From Latrodectus hesperus (Eukaryota; Arthropoda; Arachnida; Araneae; Theridiidae), in NCBI GenBank assembly GCA_037975125.1, contig CM075855.1, positions 108,407,912 through 108,471,911 of the forward strand: a stretch of DNA of 64,000 nt. The letters are read 5' to 3'. This document shows, piece by piece, positions 51,468 to 62,499 of this stretch; the first letter of the stretch is position 1, and each line of letters begins with the position of its first letter. Below the pieces are notes generated by a model. It was given only the letters and a program-made list of their open reading frames with translations, was not told the DNA's origin and ran no database searches. The position numbers were made by a program, and so were the translations under genes.

Positions 51468-51885
51468 ATTTTCTTTAAGTGTGAAAGGATCTTTGATGAA
51501 ATTTCTTTTGAACTGAAATGCAAGATTTTAAATTCACAAAGCAAAATCTTTCATTAAAGTTAAACTTCAAAAGCAATAAATATTTATATGCATTCTCTAA
51601 AAAAATGTAAAATTAAAATTATATTGAAAAATAAACATATAAAACAATTATTTTGATTAGATTGAAAAAAATTTAATTAAAATATACTTGGCTATGAATT
51701 AAAATAAATCAAAGTAAGTAAATTTTCAAAATTCAAACAATAAACAAATTTTTATTTAAAGCAAAAAAAATTAATGCAATAATTATTTTTATTCATATTT
51801 CTGAAATAAACTGAGTTTATAGTAGACAGTTACTGAAAATTTGTGCTTAAAAGACTGATATCAATTGAACACATTTTTGCTTGAA
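51468..51885. other. AT-rich DNA, no gene seen
   Basis: No recognisable feature. Confidence 0.4.
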
Positions 51886-51889
51886 CATG

Positions 51890-52157
51890 TGTAGACAAAG
51901 TGACACAATGGAATCGCTTCGTGCTCCTGAGTCGCACGTTCCCAAGTAGGTTCGATCCTTGATATGGCGTAGGTCGACTCCTCTTTTTCGATAAAACTGA
52001 GTATCAAACATGCTTGGGGGAGATCTAACCACAGCAGGCCTCGTGTTAGACTGACACTTACCTGGGACACAAGCTTCGCCCCCCAAGGGCACCAGAATTG
52101 AAAATAAATAAGACAATTGTAGACCATGACTTTACGGAGCTGTAATACCATTGAAAT
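51890..52157 (+). mobile_element. tRNA-derived SINE, family B, copy 2
   Basis: The head has an A-box-like segment (ACAATGGAATCGCTTCG), then AGTCGCACGTTCCC and the B box AGGTTCGATCC (about 51,947-51,957). The body shares AACTGAGTATCAAACATGCTTGG-like sequence and a TGTAGACCATGAC...GCTGTAATACCATTG end with the copy at 15.9 kb. Its last bases abut the TA target site of the mariner element at 52,158. Most complete copy of the family here. Confidence 0.75.
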
Positions 52158-52159
52158 TA

Positions 52160-53462
52160 CAGAGGGTATTAACACATTTTGTAGAACCATTTCGATTAAG
52201 AATTTTAAAAAAGTGAATGTTTTAGAACAAAAATGTTTTTTAACAGCTTATTCTTTGAAATGAGAAACATCATCTACTTTTAAATTTATTCTTTTTTCAA
52301 AATGTCGCATGTAAACAAGCTGTGGATTAAAGGATATGTTTTTGCGCTTTCCGAAGAAAAATTTTCGTATTCCAGGATTCAAAAGCGTTGTGAAATGCAT
52401 GGTATTAAAATTTCTATAGTGCAAATTAAGCAACATTATTAATCGGACAGGTAAAACCGCCAATCATTATTTCTACATGGAAAGAAGACTCCAAACGAAT
52501 ATCCGAAAAAGTTACGCATTGTTTCAAATGTTTCTAAAGTGAAATCCCTGGTCACAAGAGAAAATCACCCAACACAGATAATCAATTGCAAAGTCTTTAG
52601 ATACATCTGTACCAACAATAAATAAAATAATAAATCAAGATTTACAACTTAAAAAAGCTAAAAAATATAATGTTCACCAGCTTTTGTACGAAGCATGTGA
52701 CTCAACGCAAAACGTTTTGTAGAATCCTGTATGAAATCTATTTAGCAGGAGATAAATGGATATACATTGTGACCCTTGATGAAGTATGGGTTTACCTAAA
52801 TGACTACAACATGAAAATGTCTATTTATTATAGAAAACGAAGAGAAAAATATGTACAAACCTGGTTCCGTCAATGTACAGAAAGTTGCAGTAAGGAATTT
52901 ATGATAGCGGTAGGTTTCTCCTACAATGTGAAATTAAAAATAAAAACAGTAGAAAAAAATGCTAAAATCAACTCATCATACTATCAGGAGAAGATTTTAC
53001 GTCCAATATTTACAGATAGACATTCCACTTCTTTATCCCAAAGACTTTCAAAGAGTGAAACTTCATCAAGACAAAGCTGCAAGTCATACTTCGAAAACTA
53101 CCACTGCATTCCTTGAAAAAATGAAGACTAATACAGGCATTGCATATATACCTTTTCAACATATTCCTGTGAAGTCCCCTGACGTTTCACCTATGGACTA
53201 TTGTGCCTTTGATCTGTTAAAATGGATTCTTTCTAAACGCAAACCCACCACTACAGATGGACTCTGGAAAGTAGTATAAGAAGAATGGAAAGCAATGTCC
53301 CTGGAAATTTTACGATAAGCTTTTCTATCCTGGAAATCACGATGCAGACTTATAGTCCAGAAAAAAAGGCTATCAGATCGAACATTTAAAAAAATAGTCT
53401 TTCAATTTTAAATATTAATTAAATGGCCCCGAAATCGTTCTAAAATGTGTTAATACCCTCTG
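52160..53462 (+). mobile_element. mariner-family transposon with intact TIRs and TA duplication
   Basis: Both ends read CAGAGGGTATTAACACATTT inward (right end inverted), continuing imperfectly to ATTTCG, and each is flanked by TA (52,158-52,159; 53,463-53,464). The length of about 1.30 kb is the usual size of mariner elements. The transposase reads on the plus strand. It is inserted at the 3' end of a SINE and is therefore younger than it. Confidence 0.92.
52303..53279 (+). pseudogene. DD41D-type mariner transposase, frameshifted
   Basis: Starts MSHVNKLWIKGYVFALSEEK (helix-turn-helix region), with stops and frameshifts up to about 52,670. Then a 148-codon block contains the first catalytic Asp in YIVTLDEVWVYL (about 52,770-52,805). 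A frame change leads to VKLHQDKAASHTSKTTTAFL (second Asp, about 53,067) and VKSPDVSPMDYCAF (third Asp, about 53,193). I count 41 residues between the last two Asp, a spacing I associate with the rosa/Visitor (DD41D) group of mariners, not the classical DD34D. All three acidic residues remain, so only frame-breaking changes and a few stops separate it from a functional copy. Confidence 0.85.
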
Positions 53463-53464
53463 TA

Positions 53465-53665
53465 GCTTAAATAATTGTGATTCTAGTTATGTGCTTTTAG
53501 TTATTTTTATTTTTATCTTTCTAAAAAAATGATGAGAAAAATTGCAAAATGAATTTTTCTTAACGTATATAGCTTAAGTAATACTTTTACAGTAGCTTGT
53601 GTGAAATTTCAAATCTTTATATTAAAACTCTTATTTTAGGGTATGTATTTTCAAAAATGTCAAAG
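53465..53665. other. AT-rich spacer between two transposons
   Basis: About 200 bp, no feature recognised. Confidence 0.5.
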
Positions 53666-53667
53666 TA

Positions 53668-55214
53668 CAGAGTTAGCAAGAAATAAGTTTCCCACTTCAG
53701 AGGGCTGTAGAATACATTCTTTTTGTCCAAATGTGATAAAATTTGAACTACAAATAATTTAAATGATGCGCTTGACATTTATTTAAAAAAACAATAGTAC
53801 AAAATTTTGCCGATAGATTGCGCTGTAGTACTAATGTTTCTTATTTGCATATACTGAAAATATTAAAAGTCATTTGCTTTACAGCGCATGTCTTAGCATG
53901 ATCTTAGGGTAAAAAGAAGGCGAATTCTGAACGAGCATTAGTTACTTCTCTGCACATCATGCCTTCTTTGCAAGAAAAAGCGCTACTACCAGAACCAACA
54001 GAACTCCGTTGCAGCTGTAAAAGAATTTCGCCGTATGAAGCAGATACGAAGAGGTCCAATGCCTCCATGTGCGTTACGCAAGATGATCCAGAAATTTGAA
54101 AAAACTGGACAACTTGCTATTCTTCCCGTTAAAGGACAAAAGCCAATCCAGTCTTCTAGCGTCAAAAATGTGGCTACCGCAGTCGTTGGATGGTAGTGTG
54201 AGTTTGCCAGTTGTTTCCCGTGTATTGGATATTCCGTATTCCACTGTACGAAAAATCTTATGGCGGATTTTGCATTTTTATCCCTGCAAAATCAAGCCTC
54301 TGCACTTGCAGGTCGGTGACTCAGAGGTTCGTAAAACTTTTGCAATTCAGTTCCTTGTTCGAATGGTGGTTGACGTCACTTGGCCATGGAATATTCTGTG
54401 GACTGGTGAAGCCCACTTTCAACTTAATGGGCAAGTCAACACCCACAATTGTCGAATTTGGGAAGCGAAAAACCCTGGCGCTATCCGGGTAAAACCCTTG
54501 CATCCTGAAAAAGTGACAGTATGGTGTGGGTTTACGGTTCCTTTTGTGATTAGACCGTATTTTTTGAAGAGATAACTGCAAATGGAATCAAAACCTGTTC
54601 GATCACAGGACAACGGTACCAAGATATGCTGAGGGATTTTGTAATCCCACAATTTCAGCAGCGTGGATGCCTTCAGGATGGCGCACCTTATCATATTGAT
54701 CGTTGTGTAAAGCAACTGCTAACACAGCATTTTACTGAGGCACTGGTTATCAGTCGTCATTTCCCTACGGCATGGCCTCCTCGTTCACCGGATATCACCC
54801 CCTGCGACTTTTGGTTATGGGGATTTTTGAAGGACAATTCTACCGTAAAAGGCCAGAATCTGTACCAGATATGAGGGACAGCATTCGGTGCCATATCCTT
54901 GATATTCCCACAGGCTCACTCCGGTCTGCTGTCGAAAATATGGTTCTGCGATAAAAGCACATTGTTGAAAATGCAGGGGTATATTGAACAGTTGTAATGC
55001 TAATTTTTATTATTATTATTTAACATTTATAAAGCATATCAAATGTTTTACGTGGATTACAGTGCCACCTATCGACGAAATTTTGTACTATTTTTTAAAA
55101 TAAATGTCAAGCGCATCATTTGAATTATCTGCAGTTTCAATTTTATCTCATTTGGACAAATAGAACGTATTCTACAGCCCTCTGAAGCGGGAAACTTATT
55201 TTTTGCTAACCCTG
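53668..55214 (+). mobile_element. Tc1/IS630-type transposon with about 160-bp TIRs
   Basis: Left arm about 53,668-53,832 and right arm about 55,058-55,214 are inverted copies; both begin CAGRGTTAGCAARAAATAAG and share AGAGGGCTGTAGAATAC and ATGATGCGCTTGACATTTAT. TA flanks both ends (53,666-53,667; 55,215-55,216). TIRs this long are uncommon in Tc1/mariner elements, many of which have TIRs of 20-30 bp. The single-copy middle holds a broken transposase gene on the plus strand. Confidence 0.92.
53950..54985 (+). pseudogene. Tc1/IS630-type transposase, frameshifted and lacking the first Asp
   Basis: N-terminal residues NQQNSVAAVKEFRRMKQIRR and RKMIQKFEKTGQL (about 53,995-54,115) form the helix-turn-helix region. 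After a frameshift, SLPVVSRVLDIPYSTVRKIL (about 54,200). The catalytic start reads ILWTGEAHFQLNGQVN (about 54,395-54,440), where family members have SDEAHF, so the first Asp is Gly. WEAKNPGAIRVKPLHPEKVT and VWCGF follow, then after frameshifts ITGQRYQDMLRDFVIPQFQQ, QDGAPYHI (second Asp; one frameshift) and PPRSPDITPCDFWLWGFLK (third Asp, about 54,805). The C-terminus reads LRSAVENMVLR. It belongs to the arthropod lineage whose long TIR elements carry the SDEAHFHLNG motif; the lineage name is not certain. Confidence 0.85.
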
Positions 55215-55216
55215 TA

Positions 55217-55424
55217 TTTTAAGTATCATGGATATTTTTCAAAAGATCGGAAACTATATTTATGCGACTTATAAAATTAAGTGTGTAGAAGAAAACTAAA
55301 CTTCAAGTACAGAAAAAGCTGGGAAAAATATTCTAAACCAAAAAAAATTATAATGAAACGGAAAATTATGTATAACCTAAACAATCACTATAGTACAAAA
55401 TGCTCTTTTGAGAAGAGTAGTAAT
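55217..55424. other. AT-rich spacer
   Basis: No feature recognised. Confidence 0.4.
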
Positions 55425-56075
55425 AAAAATGCGTGCTAGAGAGTAGTGCGAGAGTAATATCCAATTCCACCCCCACCACAATAAGCGGTGCAGGACCAGT
55501 GTAGCGGTGTATAACGCAGCTGTGTCCAGCATCCTCTCTCCACGGTGTATCCAGACTCGAATGGAACCATCGTGGTGTTGCAGACGGAAGCATGACTCGT
55601 CAGTAAAGACAATTTCATTTCATTCTGCCGTTCATATCCTTCTTTAATCGCACCATTTCCGACGGAGACGTCTGTAGTTCTGCGTCAAGGGTAGACAAAA
55701 CAATGGACGTCTTGCGGACAAACCAGTTTGCTGTAAACGACTTCAAATGGTATGCCCTGGTACTGGATGATTCGTTACAGATTGTAGGTACTGTGTAATG
55801 ATTCATGATGTGGCCGAGAGATCTGTCATTGCCATGGGCACAAATTCCTTGTCATCGCATGAAGTGGTACACTAAGGTGGGCGCGATTGAACCTGTCGGT
55901 CCGTCGAACCCTCCTGCATCGAAAGATCATGTATCGGCATTACAGTTGTTTGGTTTCATCCAACATGGTTGACAAATTCCCTGAAGGGTAACCACCATCA
56001 CGGTAGGCCACTGTCTTTCCTCTGTCGAATTCGGATACTGGATCAAAAACGTTCGATGTTTTCTAAGAGGCGTAA
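55425..56075 (-). pseudogene. Tc1-like transposase, N-terminal half
   Basis: Minus strand from 56,050: residues of the first helix-turn-helix (REFVNHVG-stop-NQTTVM, about 55,975), then SVTNHPVPGHTI (about 55,760), LQQTGLSARRPLF (about 55,730), and FTDESCFRLQHHDGSIRVW (first catalytic Asp, about 55,600-55,550), followed by HRGERMLDT and a WWGWNW-like block where intact copies read MVWGGIGY. The second and third acidic residues are absent, because the copy ends near 55,425. Several stops and frameshifts. It is a different Tc1 family from those at 41 and 61 kb. Confidence 0.82.
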
Positions 56076-58865
56076 TAGATCTTTTTTTTATTTGAAAAGA
56101 TCTAAAGATCTATTAAAAGAAAAATGCAATTTCCAAATTTGAAATCGTTGAAATCTCCAAGCATTAAATAGCGCTTTGAAGTGGCGCCACAGACTCACGT
56201 GATGTGGGTCTGTGATGAAATTCTAATCATTTGCATATCTGACCTCCGCTAATGCATGTTGCAAATTTCATATTATTTGCATGCTTCGTTCAGGGTGTTC
56301 CTTTTACGGTAGCCAGCAGTATAGAATGAGAGGATTGGAATTACCATTCAGTCTTTATTGTTGATTAGAACCGCCCATTATATTCGAAAGAATTTTTTTT
56401 ATTGTATACACGAGAATTTTAATAACGTATTATATTTTAATGCAAATTTATTGCCAACAAGACTTTTGGAAACTGAGTTAATAGCAATAATTTTTCTAAG
56501 GAAGGATTTAAGGATTCCGATTCATTTTAATTTAATGTATTGTATTCCTGTTTATTTTAAATCTTTGTAACTATTCAAGACAAATTTTAATAGGTCACTT
56601 TGTCTAAAATTATTCAACTGTAACAGAAGTGCATGGAATAAATGTAATTTTCATAACTTCAAAATAATGTTTGGATTTAATAAGCTGACTGCTCCTCTTT
56701 GGAAAATTCAACGACTTTGAAGCTGGAAACTAAACTCTCGCATCTCACTAGTTTCGTGAAACTAATCTGTTGAAGAATGCGAGGCAGCGCAAGCAGAATT
56801 TAATACTTAATATTCCAATGTGAGTAAAAATGATGTCTTTAATATAATACAAATTATGCCGCATTCTGTTAAATTTGGTGATCTAGAAATGAGGTATAGG
56901 TTCATGATTAATTATTAATATAATGTACATATATTAAACAAAATACATTAAGAGAATATAAGAAAAATTTCTCAAAATATTTATGAAAGTAAAATTTACT
57001 TATTATTTTTATAATTCTTGTTAGTCTCCAAATATTTTTATATTTCTCGTTAGTCAAAAATTAAGAAGCTACATTGGGGATGCATAAAATATTAAAGCTT
57101 AAGCCTAGTAAAAATTATAACTTATAACTTCGCTAAATAAGCCTGTTTCTTTACAAATGATATTTTTTTTAATATGTAACAACATTGTTGAAATGCTAAA
57201 AACACTAAATTTCAACTAAAAGTTGCCACAAAATCTGAAAAACACATATAATCTACTGTAGCATAATGTATTAACGCTTTTCTGCTGCAAATGATGTAGA
57301 AAAATATTTTTATTGAGAAATAAAATTTGTGATATACGTTTTATAGGAAAGTGTTAAGCTTTTTATGCCGTTGTAATATTTTCAATTTTTAAGTTCATGC
57401 ACTTAAAAATATGGAAAATTAAAAGGTTTATTCGGCGTTGGTTCGTTTGCGGTCCTTTTAAGGAAGTGTTTTATATTTACATGTAAGCAAATCTCCTCTT
57501 CATATTGATAAATTAATAACAGTGCATTGAACATTATAATTAAAAGAAAGATAATAATTATTTTGATCTAAATATTTTATCTTTTCGTAATTTATTTAAA
57601 TGAAATGCATATTCTGAATATTTAACCTAACGTTCTTTGTGTTATTTATCTACAAAATTATTTCATTCTATTTAAAAATAAAGCATTAGTAAAAAACACA
57701 TAAATGTGTATATTATTTTTTAAAATTCACATTTCTTAAATTTTCATTCATTTATAAATTTAATTTTTATTTTATTTTATCTTCTAAAATATTTTTTTCT
57801 TTGTTAATTTAACTGAAGTTAATACATCTGTAATAATTGAAACTGAAAAGAATTATAATTTGAAAAATTAAATATTATGAATTTATAATTTAAATTTGTA
57901 TTCTTAAAGGAAAAACAATTTGTAATTTTTCCTAAATCATTATGATTGAATAAAAATTATGTTTAATGGTTTTTCTCCAGTAAAATTCAAAGATTAAATA
58001 TTTTATCACTTTTTATGAAAATAATTACATATTTTAAAACATAAGTAAGCTGTAATCATAAAACTAAAATGTAGAACTCTCTCTTTAATGCAAAATGATT
58101 AAGAAGATATTTTAAAATTAAAATTTAATTTATATGTAAATTTCCAATTGAGAATATTTGCTAAATATTTTGCATTAACTTCGTAATTTATTAATGTTGG
58201 CATCACTAAACTATCTTGAAATTTATAAAATAAATATTTGCAATTTTAGAAATTTTAAATATTAATTTAATGACATTGACCGAAATGATTTACTGCTTCT
58301 ATTTGATAAAGATTATGTCAGCAATTGAAATAATTTTTTAATGATTATATTAAGAAATAATGAGACACCAATACACTTAAAGAATTTTTAAAGATATATA
58401 TACATATAAGAGCAGTTTTTATAATATACCATGATTTATAGTGAAAAAATAATTTAGTGTCCTTTCATGTTAACATTCAGCAAATTTAACACTGCTGCTT
58501 AAAATATTCATAATAATTAAATATTTTATTAAATTTGTTCAATAATTTCAGATAAAGGAATAGAGCCACAATGTTAGATAACTAGCCTCGAAAAAAATTT
58601 AAGAGCTTATCTACTGTTGTACAAGTCTGTAAATTTGATAATCTTTTGTTCTAATATATGGTTATCAGTGCAAAATACATGATTTCTTTATACTTAATTT
58701 TTCTAAATTCAGAATAAACTTCGTATAGATTTTATTATCAGTTTTTAAAAATAATAACTAATTGTAATAGCTATTTATATAATTATAAAATTGACCCCCA
58801 TGTACAATTAAGAAAGGACACACTTACAAATGAATATATAGAAATATTTGTGACACATTATTTTT
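56076..58865. other. AT-rich DNA, no gene seen
   Basis: Almost 2.8 kb. 56,150-56,340 is a little less AT-rich with no recognised motif; the remainder is featureless. Confidence 0.5.
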
Positions 58866-58869
58866 AGGC

Positions 58870-59160
58870 AAAGTTTATAAATACTCTCATTAGCAGACAG
58901 CCCCCAGGGAATTCAAAATTTACAGTGACCATATATGTTTTCTTGAGCGCCCTGGGTACTCTGTAATGTGAGTACTCGAAGCATATATCCCGCTTAATAA
59001 TAGGTGGTTAGCTCAACGCTGAGTGATTAGTTCTAAAGCATGCTTGGTACTCAGTTTTGTCAAATTATTGTAAGAACAAAATGCGTAGTCGTCCTTACAT
59101 AACCTGATGATACAACCTGAGATCTCTGCACTAGAAGCGAGAAGTGCCACCACAAGCTGC
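58870..59160 (-). mobile_element. tRNA-derived SINE, family B, copy 3 (diverged)
   Basis: Minus strand shares the ACTGAGTACCAAGCATGCTT block (about 59,038-59,057) with the copies at 15.9 and 51.9 kb. The head and tail are diverged, and no clear B box remains. Confidence 0.55.
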
Positions 59161-59710
59161 CTGGCTTCAAATTTGTGTATAATAGTCCTAAATATTCAAA
59201 GTTTTTCTTTTTGAATTTAATGCACCGGATGTATTAAAATTGAAACTCATAAACAATACAGATTAAATTAAGTAATTTATAAATGTTAAATTTCCCAGAA
59301 TCTTGAATAAAATTTATGATAGTTTCCTTATGTAATTTAAAAAAAGAATGTTAACTTGATAAGGAAAAAATTAATGTTTACTTGAAATAGCTTTATGTAA
59401 TAATTTTCCTAAGAACAAGGAACTTAAATGTCAATAAGTTATGTATTTTATCAAATGCAAGAACTAATAAACTTTTATAAAGCAATCCTGAAAAATCTTC
59501 TAGTTCAAATTAAATTGAAAATTGACTTCATTTGTTCATCACAATTATTAAGGAAAATAAGAATTTTTTGTTAATTTATTTTTAATTAACTATATTAAAT
59601 TATTTTTATAAATATGCAGCCGTATATAAATGACAAAACCTAATTTTAACCTGCAAAAGCATTTAAAATATTCTTAGTAAAATGAATGACTCCGAATTAA
59701 TGCAGAAGCA
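59161..59710. other. AT-rich DNA, no gene seen
   Basis: No recognisable feature. Confidence 0.45.
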
Positions 59711-59714
59711 CATA

Positions 59715-60075
59715 TACACAGGATTGTTACGTTAATGTTTCCACCTGTAAAAAGCCAGAATTGCCATCTGTCGCAGAGTATAATGCTGCCAGACGTACAC
59801 GAAGAGGGTCGGTTAGGTTCTTAAAGGCGCTCACTGGGACGTTGGCCCATGCCGACTCCAGTGCCATAGCCAGCTGCGGTAGATTACACAGAAGAGGATC
59901 CATGGCACGACCAAATAAAATAGGTGGTCCCAAAGCTCCTCGATAGATTTTTGGCCGCATTTAAGTCAAATGAATTTGCTGGCTAGTGTAAAATGGTGAA
60001 TTCATCCTACAGCTCTTCAAAACACGTTTTTACACTGCCAGCTGAAAGGCATATTGCACTATCCTTTGCTCACTC
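59715..60075 (-). pseudogene. C-terminal fragment of a Tc1-like transposase (same family as 61 kb)
   Basis: Minus strand: LKTCFEEL then PANSFDLNAAKNL (about 59,960, where intact copies read PANSPDLNPIENL), then in another frame RAMDPLLCNLPQLAMALESA and WANVPVSAFKNL (59,905-59,810), ending GNSGF. The tail matches the element at 61,085-62,135 closely (MDSHPHNLGQMATALQ and LANAFRNPFDSLP). Only the last third of the gene is left. Confidence 0.78.
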
Positions 60076-60730
60076 ACCAACAATATTTATTTTAATTTAC
60101 AGCCCAACTGTCAAAGGTAAGATAACATCTTTACTTGCAGAAATACGTATGATTATGTTTTAGAAATAAAAATATCGAATTAAATAAGAGACTGGTTTAT
60201 ATTTTTTTCACTCATTGTGAAAAAATACAAGAAATCATTTTAACAATGATTTGTAAAAGAATAGATTTAGAACGTAGTGCTAGGATAATGCTCATCAATG
60301 CAAAAGGTCTTTGATTCTATTCAAACCACTTATGAACAACAAGTGTTCTGCATGCACTTTTTAAGGTAGATACTTCGGAGATTGTGCAGTATCTACTCTT
60401 TTGACACACACATATATCCTACTATATATGAAATGTCCTCCTTGAAGATATTTATGCTGTAGATATCAAAATGTCCTTCAAAAAAATGGAAGTCAATCTA
60501 CTACGCTTTGTTAAAGGGTTGAGATTTACTTTTTCTTAATACCAAATTATGAAGACATAACTCAATAACTTCCCATTGAATGAATTTACATATGACTAAT
60601 GACTATTTCACATACAAATTGGATCAACACAGTATTTTGTTTGTTTCTAAATTATGAGAAAGAAAATATTTCATATGATCCACAAATCAGTGCTATTCTT
60701 TCTTTTTTAAATGGTTGGCACACTTGGGTG
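60076..60730. other. AT-rich DNA, no confident gene
   Basis: 60,085-60,122 contains a good acceptor (ATTTTAATTTACAG), 14 nt, then a good donor (AAAG|GTAAGA). A 14-nt microexon is conceivable but unsupported. Confidence 0.3.
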
Positions 60731-60734
60731 ACGA

Positions 60735-61010
60735 ACCCTATGCCACAATAAGGCCAGAAACTGCTATTCATTTGTCGTTACCCAGCGGGCACCTTTAAAC
60801 CAAGTCACGGAGGCGAGTAGCGTTACCAGAGCCATACCACCACAAACCCGTTTATAGGGTGGGCCACATTTATACAACATCACAGAAGAAAGGACAGAGA
60901 AACACAGAGAGAACAAAGAAGGAAAGAAACATCCATGTCCGAACCGGGATTCGAACCCGGGACCCACAGCTCAGGAGTCAGGAACGCTAACCACTCAGCC
61001 ATCGGTCGGC
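60735..61010 (-). mobile_element. tRNA-derived SINE, family A, copy 2
   Basis: Minus strand head: A box TGGCTGAGTGGTTAGCG and B box GGTTCGAATCCCGG (about 60,948-60,961), both near consensus and spaced as in a tRNA gene. The acceptor-stem positions do not pair, so it is not a functional tRNA. The body shares TAAACGGGTTT-type and TCCTTTCTT segments with the other family A copies; the 3' part differs. Confidence 0.78.
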
Positions 61011-61084
61011 ATCAGTGCTATTCATTTTAGAGAAATTTCATGCCAGCCAAAATACTAAAAATGTATTGTGTGTTGATAATGACA

Positions 61085-62135
61085 CAGTCCAGTCACAGTA
61101 ATGTGACCACCTGTCAAAAGTCAGAATAACCACCTTCCGCATAGTGGACTGCTGCGAAAAGTACCGGAAGAGAGTCGAATGGGTTCCTAAAGGCGTTCGC
61201 TAAGATTCGCTATTGCAGAGCCGTGGCCATTTGTCCTAGATTATGTGGATGAGAATCCATGCCGTGACCTACCCCATCAAAATGGTCCTACAGATTCTCA
61301 ATTACGTTTATATAAGGTGAGTTTTCTGGTTAGGGGTGAACGGTAATCTCACAGTCCTGCTTTTCCAATCACTCACGTACAACGCCAGCTTTAAGACCCT
61401 TCGGCTGGTAAATGATATTATCCAGTGGAGAAAAAATAGTGCAGATAATGGTGGACATGGTCTGCAAAGACAGAGGCATATTTGTATTGAATCATCGTGC
61501 CTTTCACAATGATGAGTGAACCCAGATAATGTCAGAAACGGTCTATCAGAGGTTTCACATACTGTTCGCCAACGTATCTTTCTATAATGGAGCCAAGTCT
61601 TGATTCATCGGTAAACGATTCTTATCATTACTCAGAAAACTCGTGGGCAAATCCCAGCCTTCGTCGTGGATGGACATTTGCTTCAATAGTCAAGCAATAT
61701 TCGGTGAACAATAGTTTGGGAGACACTGTTGGTAGCCTAAAGATCTTCTGTGAGGTCATCTGCTCAACACACGTCTTATAGCCCGCCCGCATCCCCTCAG
61801 CCATTGTTCAACTCTGTCATCTATGCCCCACAACTATCACGTCACTAATTTTAGGTAGCTCCATTTTTCCATGACACTTTTTTTACCATGGATGTACACA
61901 AATAATTCACACATTTATCGTTTTCTAAATGCTTCCATCCTATGCCCGAAAACGAATGATTATGCCTTTTTGGACATCAGTTAAATGACTAGGCATCTGC
62001 AATACGTGAACAATTGCAATGTTTTCCGAAGCTCACACACACCCTTCATATACTGCAGTGTGCTGCAACTTTCCTCTTGTGATTGGTTATTTAATGTCGA
62101 ATGTACGTGGTAGTCACATTAAAATAACTGGACTG
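61085..62135 (-). mobile_element. Tc1-like transposon with matching termini
   Basis: The left end CAGTCCAGTCACAGTAATGT is matched inverted on the right by CAGTCCAGTTATTTTAATGT; both then share GAC(C/T)ACC. The right flank is TA; the left flank has mutated to CA. The length of about 1.05 kb is shorter than full Tc1 elements, so an internal deletion is likely. The transposase remnant lies on the minus strand. Confidence 0.82.
61110..61900 (-). pseudogene. Tc1-like transposase remnant
   Basis: Minus strand. FTDESR (first Asp, about 61,605) and IIVKGTMIQYKYASVFADHV (about 61,500-61,440) are followed in other frames by a decayed second-Asp area (YFFSTG-stop-YHLP where intact copies read QDNA-x-CH), AGVVREWLEKQDCEITVHP, NSPYINVIENL (third acidic residue Glu kept, though the preceding Asp is Tyr, about 61,300) and GQMATALQ...LANAFRNPFDSLPVLFAAV, ending YSDF. 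Multiple stops. The N-terminal helix-turn-helix region is reduced, in line with the short element. Confidence 0.78.
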
Positions 62136-62214
62136 TATATATAACTCTATGTGGGTCATCATGTGTTTGTGTAATTATTTTTAATATTATCATTAATCTA
62201 TTAAAATTTCCGCG

Positions 62215-62495
62215 CTTACCCTGTGTAGTAGTCAGACTGCCTGACTGCAGATAGGGAAGTCCTGGGTTCGAAGATAGGGAAGTCCTGGGCACAGTATGAG
62301 CATGCATGTATTTCCTCTCTCTGTATATCCTGTCTTTGTCCTTTCTTTGTATGAATGGTTGCCTACCCTATAAACGGGTTCCTATGGCATGAGTGTACTG
62401 AGGAAGTCGAACTCCACACTAAAATATGGTTCAGTTTGAAAAGTGGAGCAGCGCACCCCATATTGTCATCCTGGCTGGCACAAGACAACTACAAC
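62215..62495 (+). mobile_element. tRNA-derived SINE, family A, copy 3
   Basis: The plus-strand head has a B-box-like GGGTTCGAAG (about 62,262-62,271). The body carries TCCTGTCTTTGTCCTTTC, GGTTGCCTACCCTATAAACG and AAAATATGGTTCAGTTT, nearly as in the copy at 27.7 kb, with a CAACTACAACACAAC tail. A 17-bp segment (GATAGGGAAGTCCTGGG) is duplicated on both sides of the B box. Confidence 0.82.
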
Positions 62496-62499
62496 ACAA

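Noticed and set aside
60103..60116. 14-nt microexon between good splice sites
   Set aside because: Too short, breaks frame and has no neighbouring coding evidence.
60940..61010. Functional tRNA gene on the minus strand
   Set aside because: A and B boxes are near consensus, but the acceptor stem does not pair and the sequence continues into a shared SINE body.
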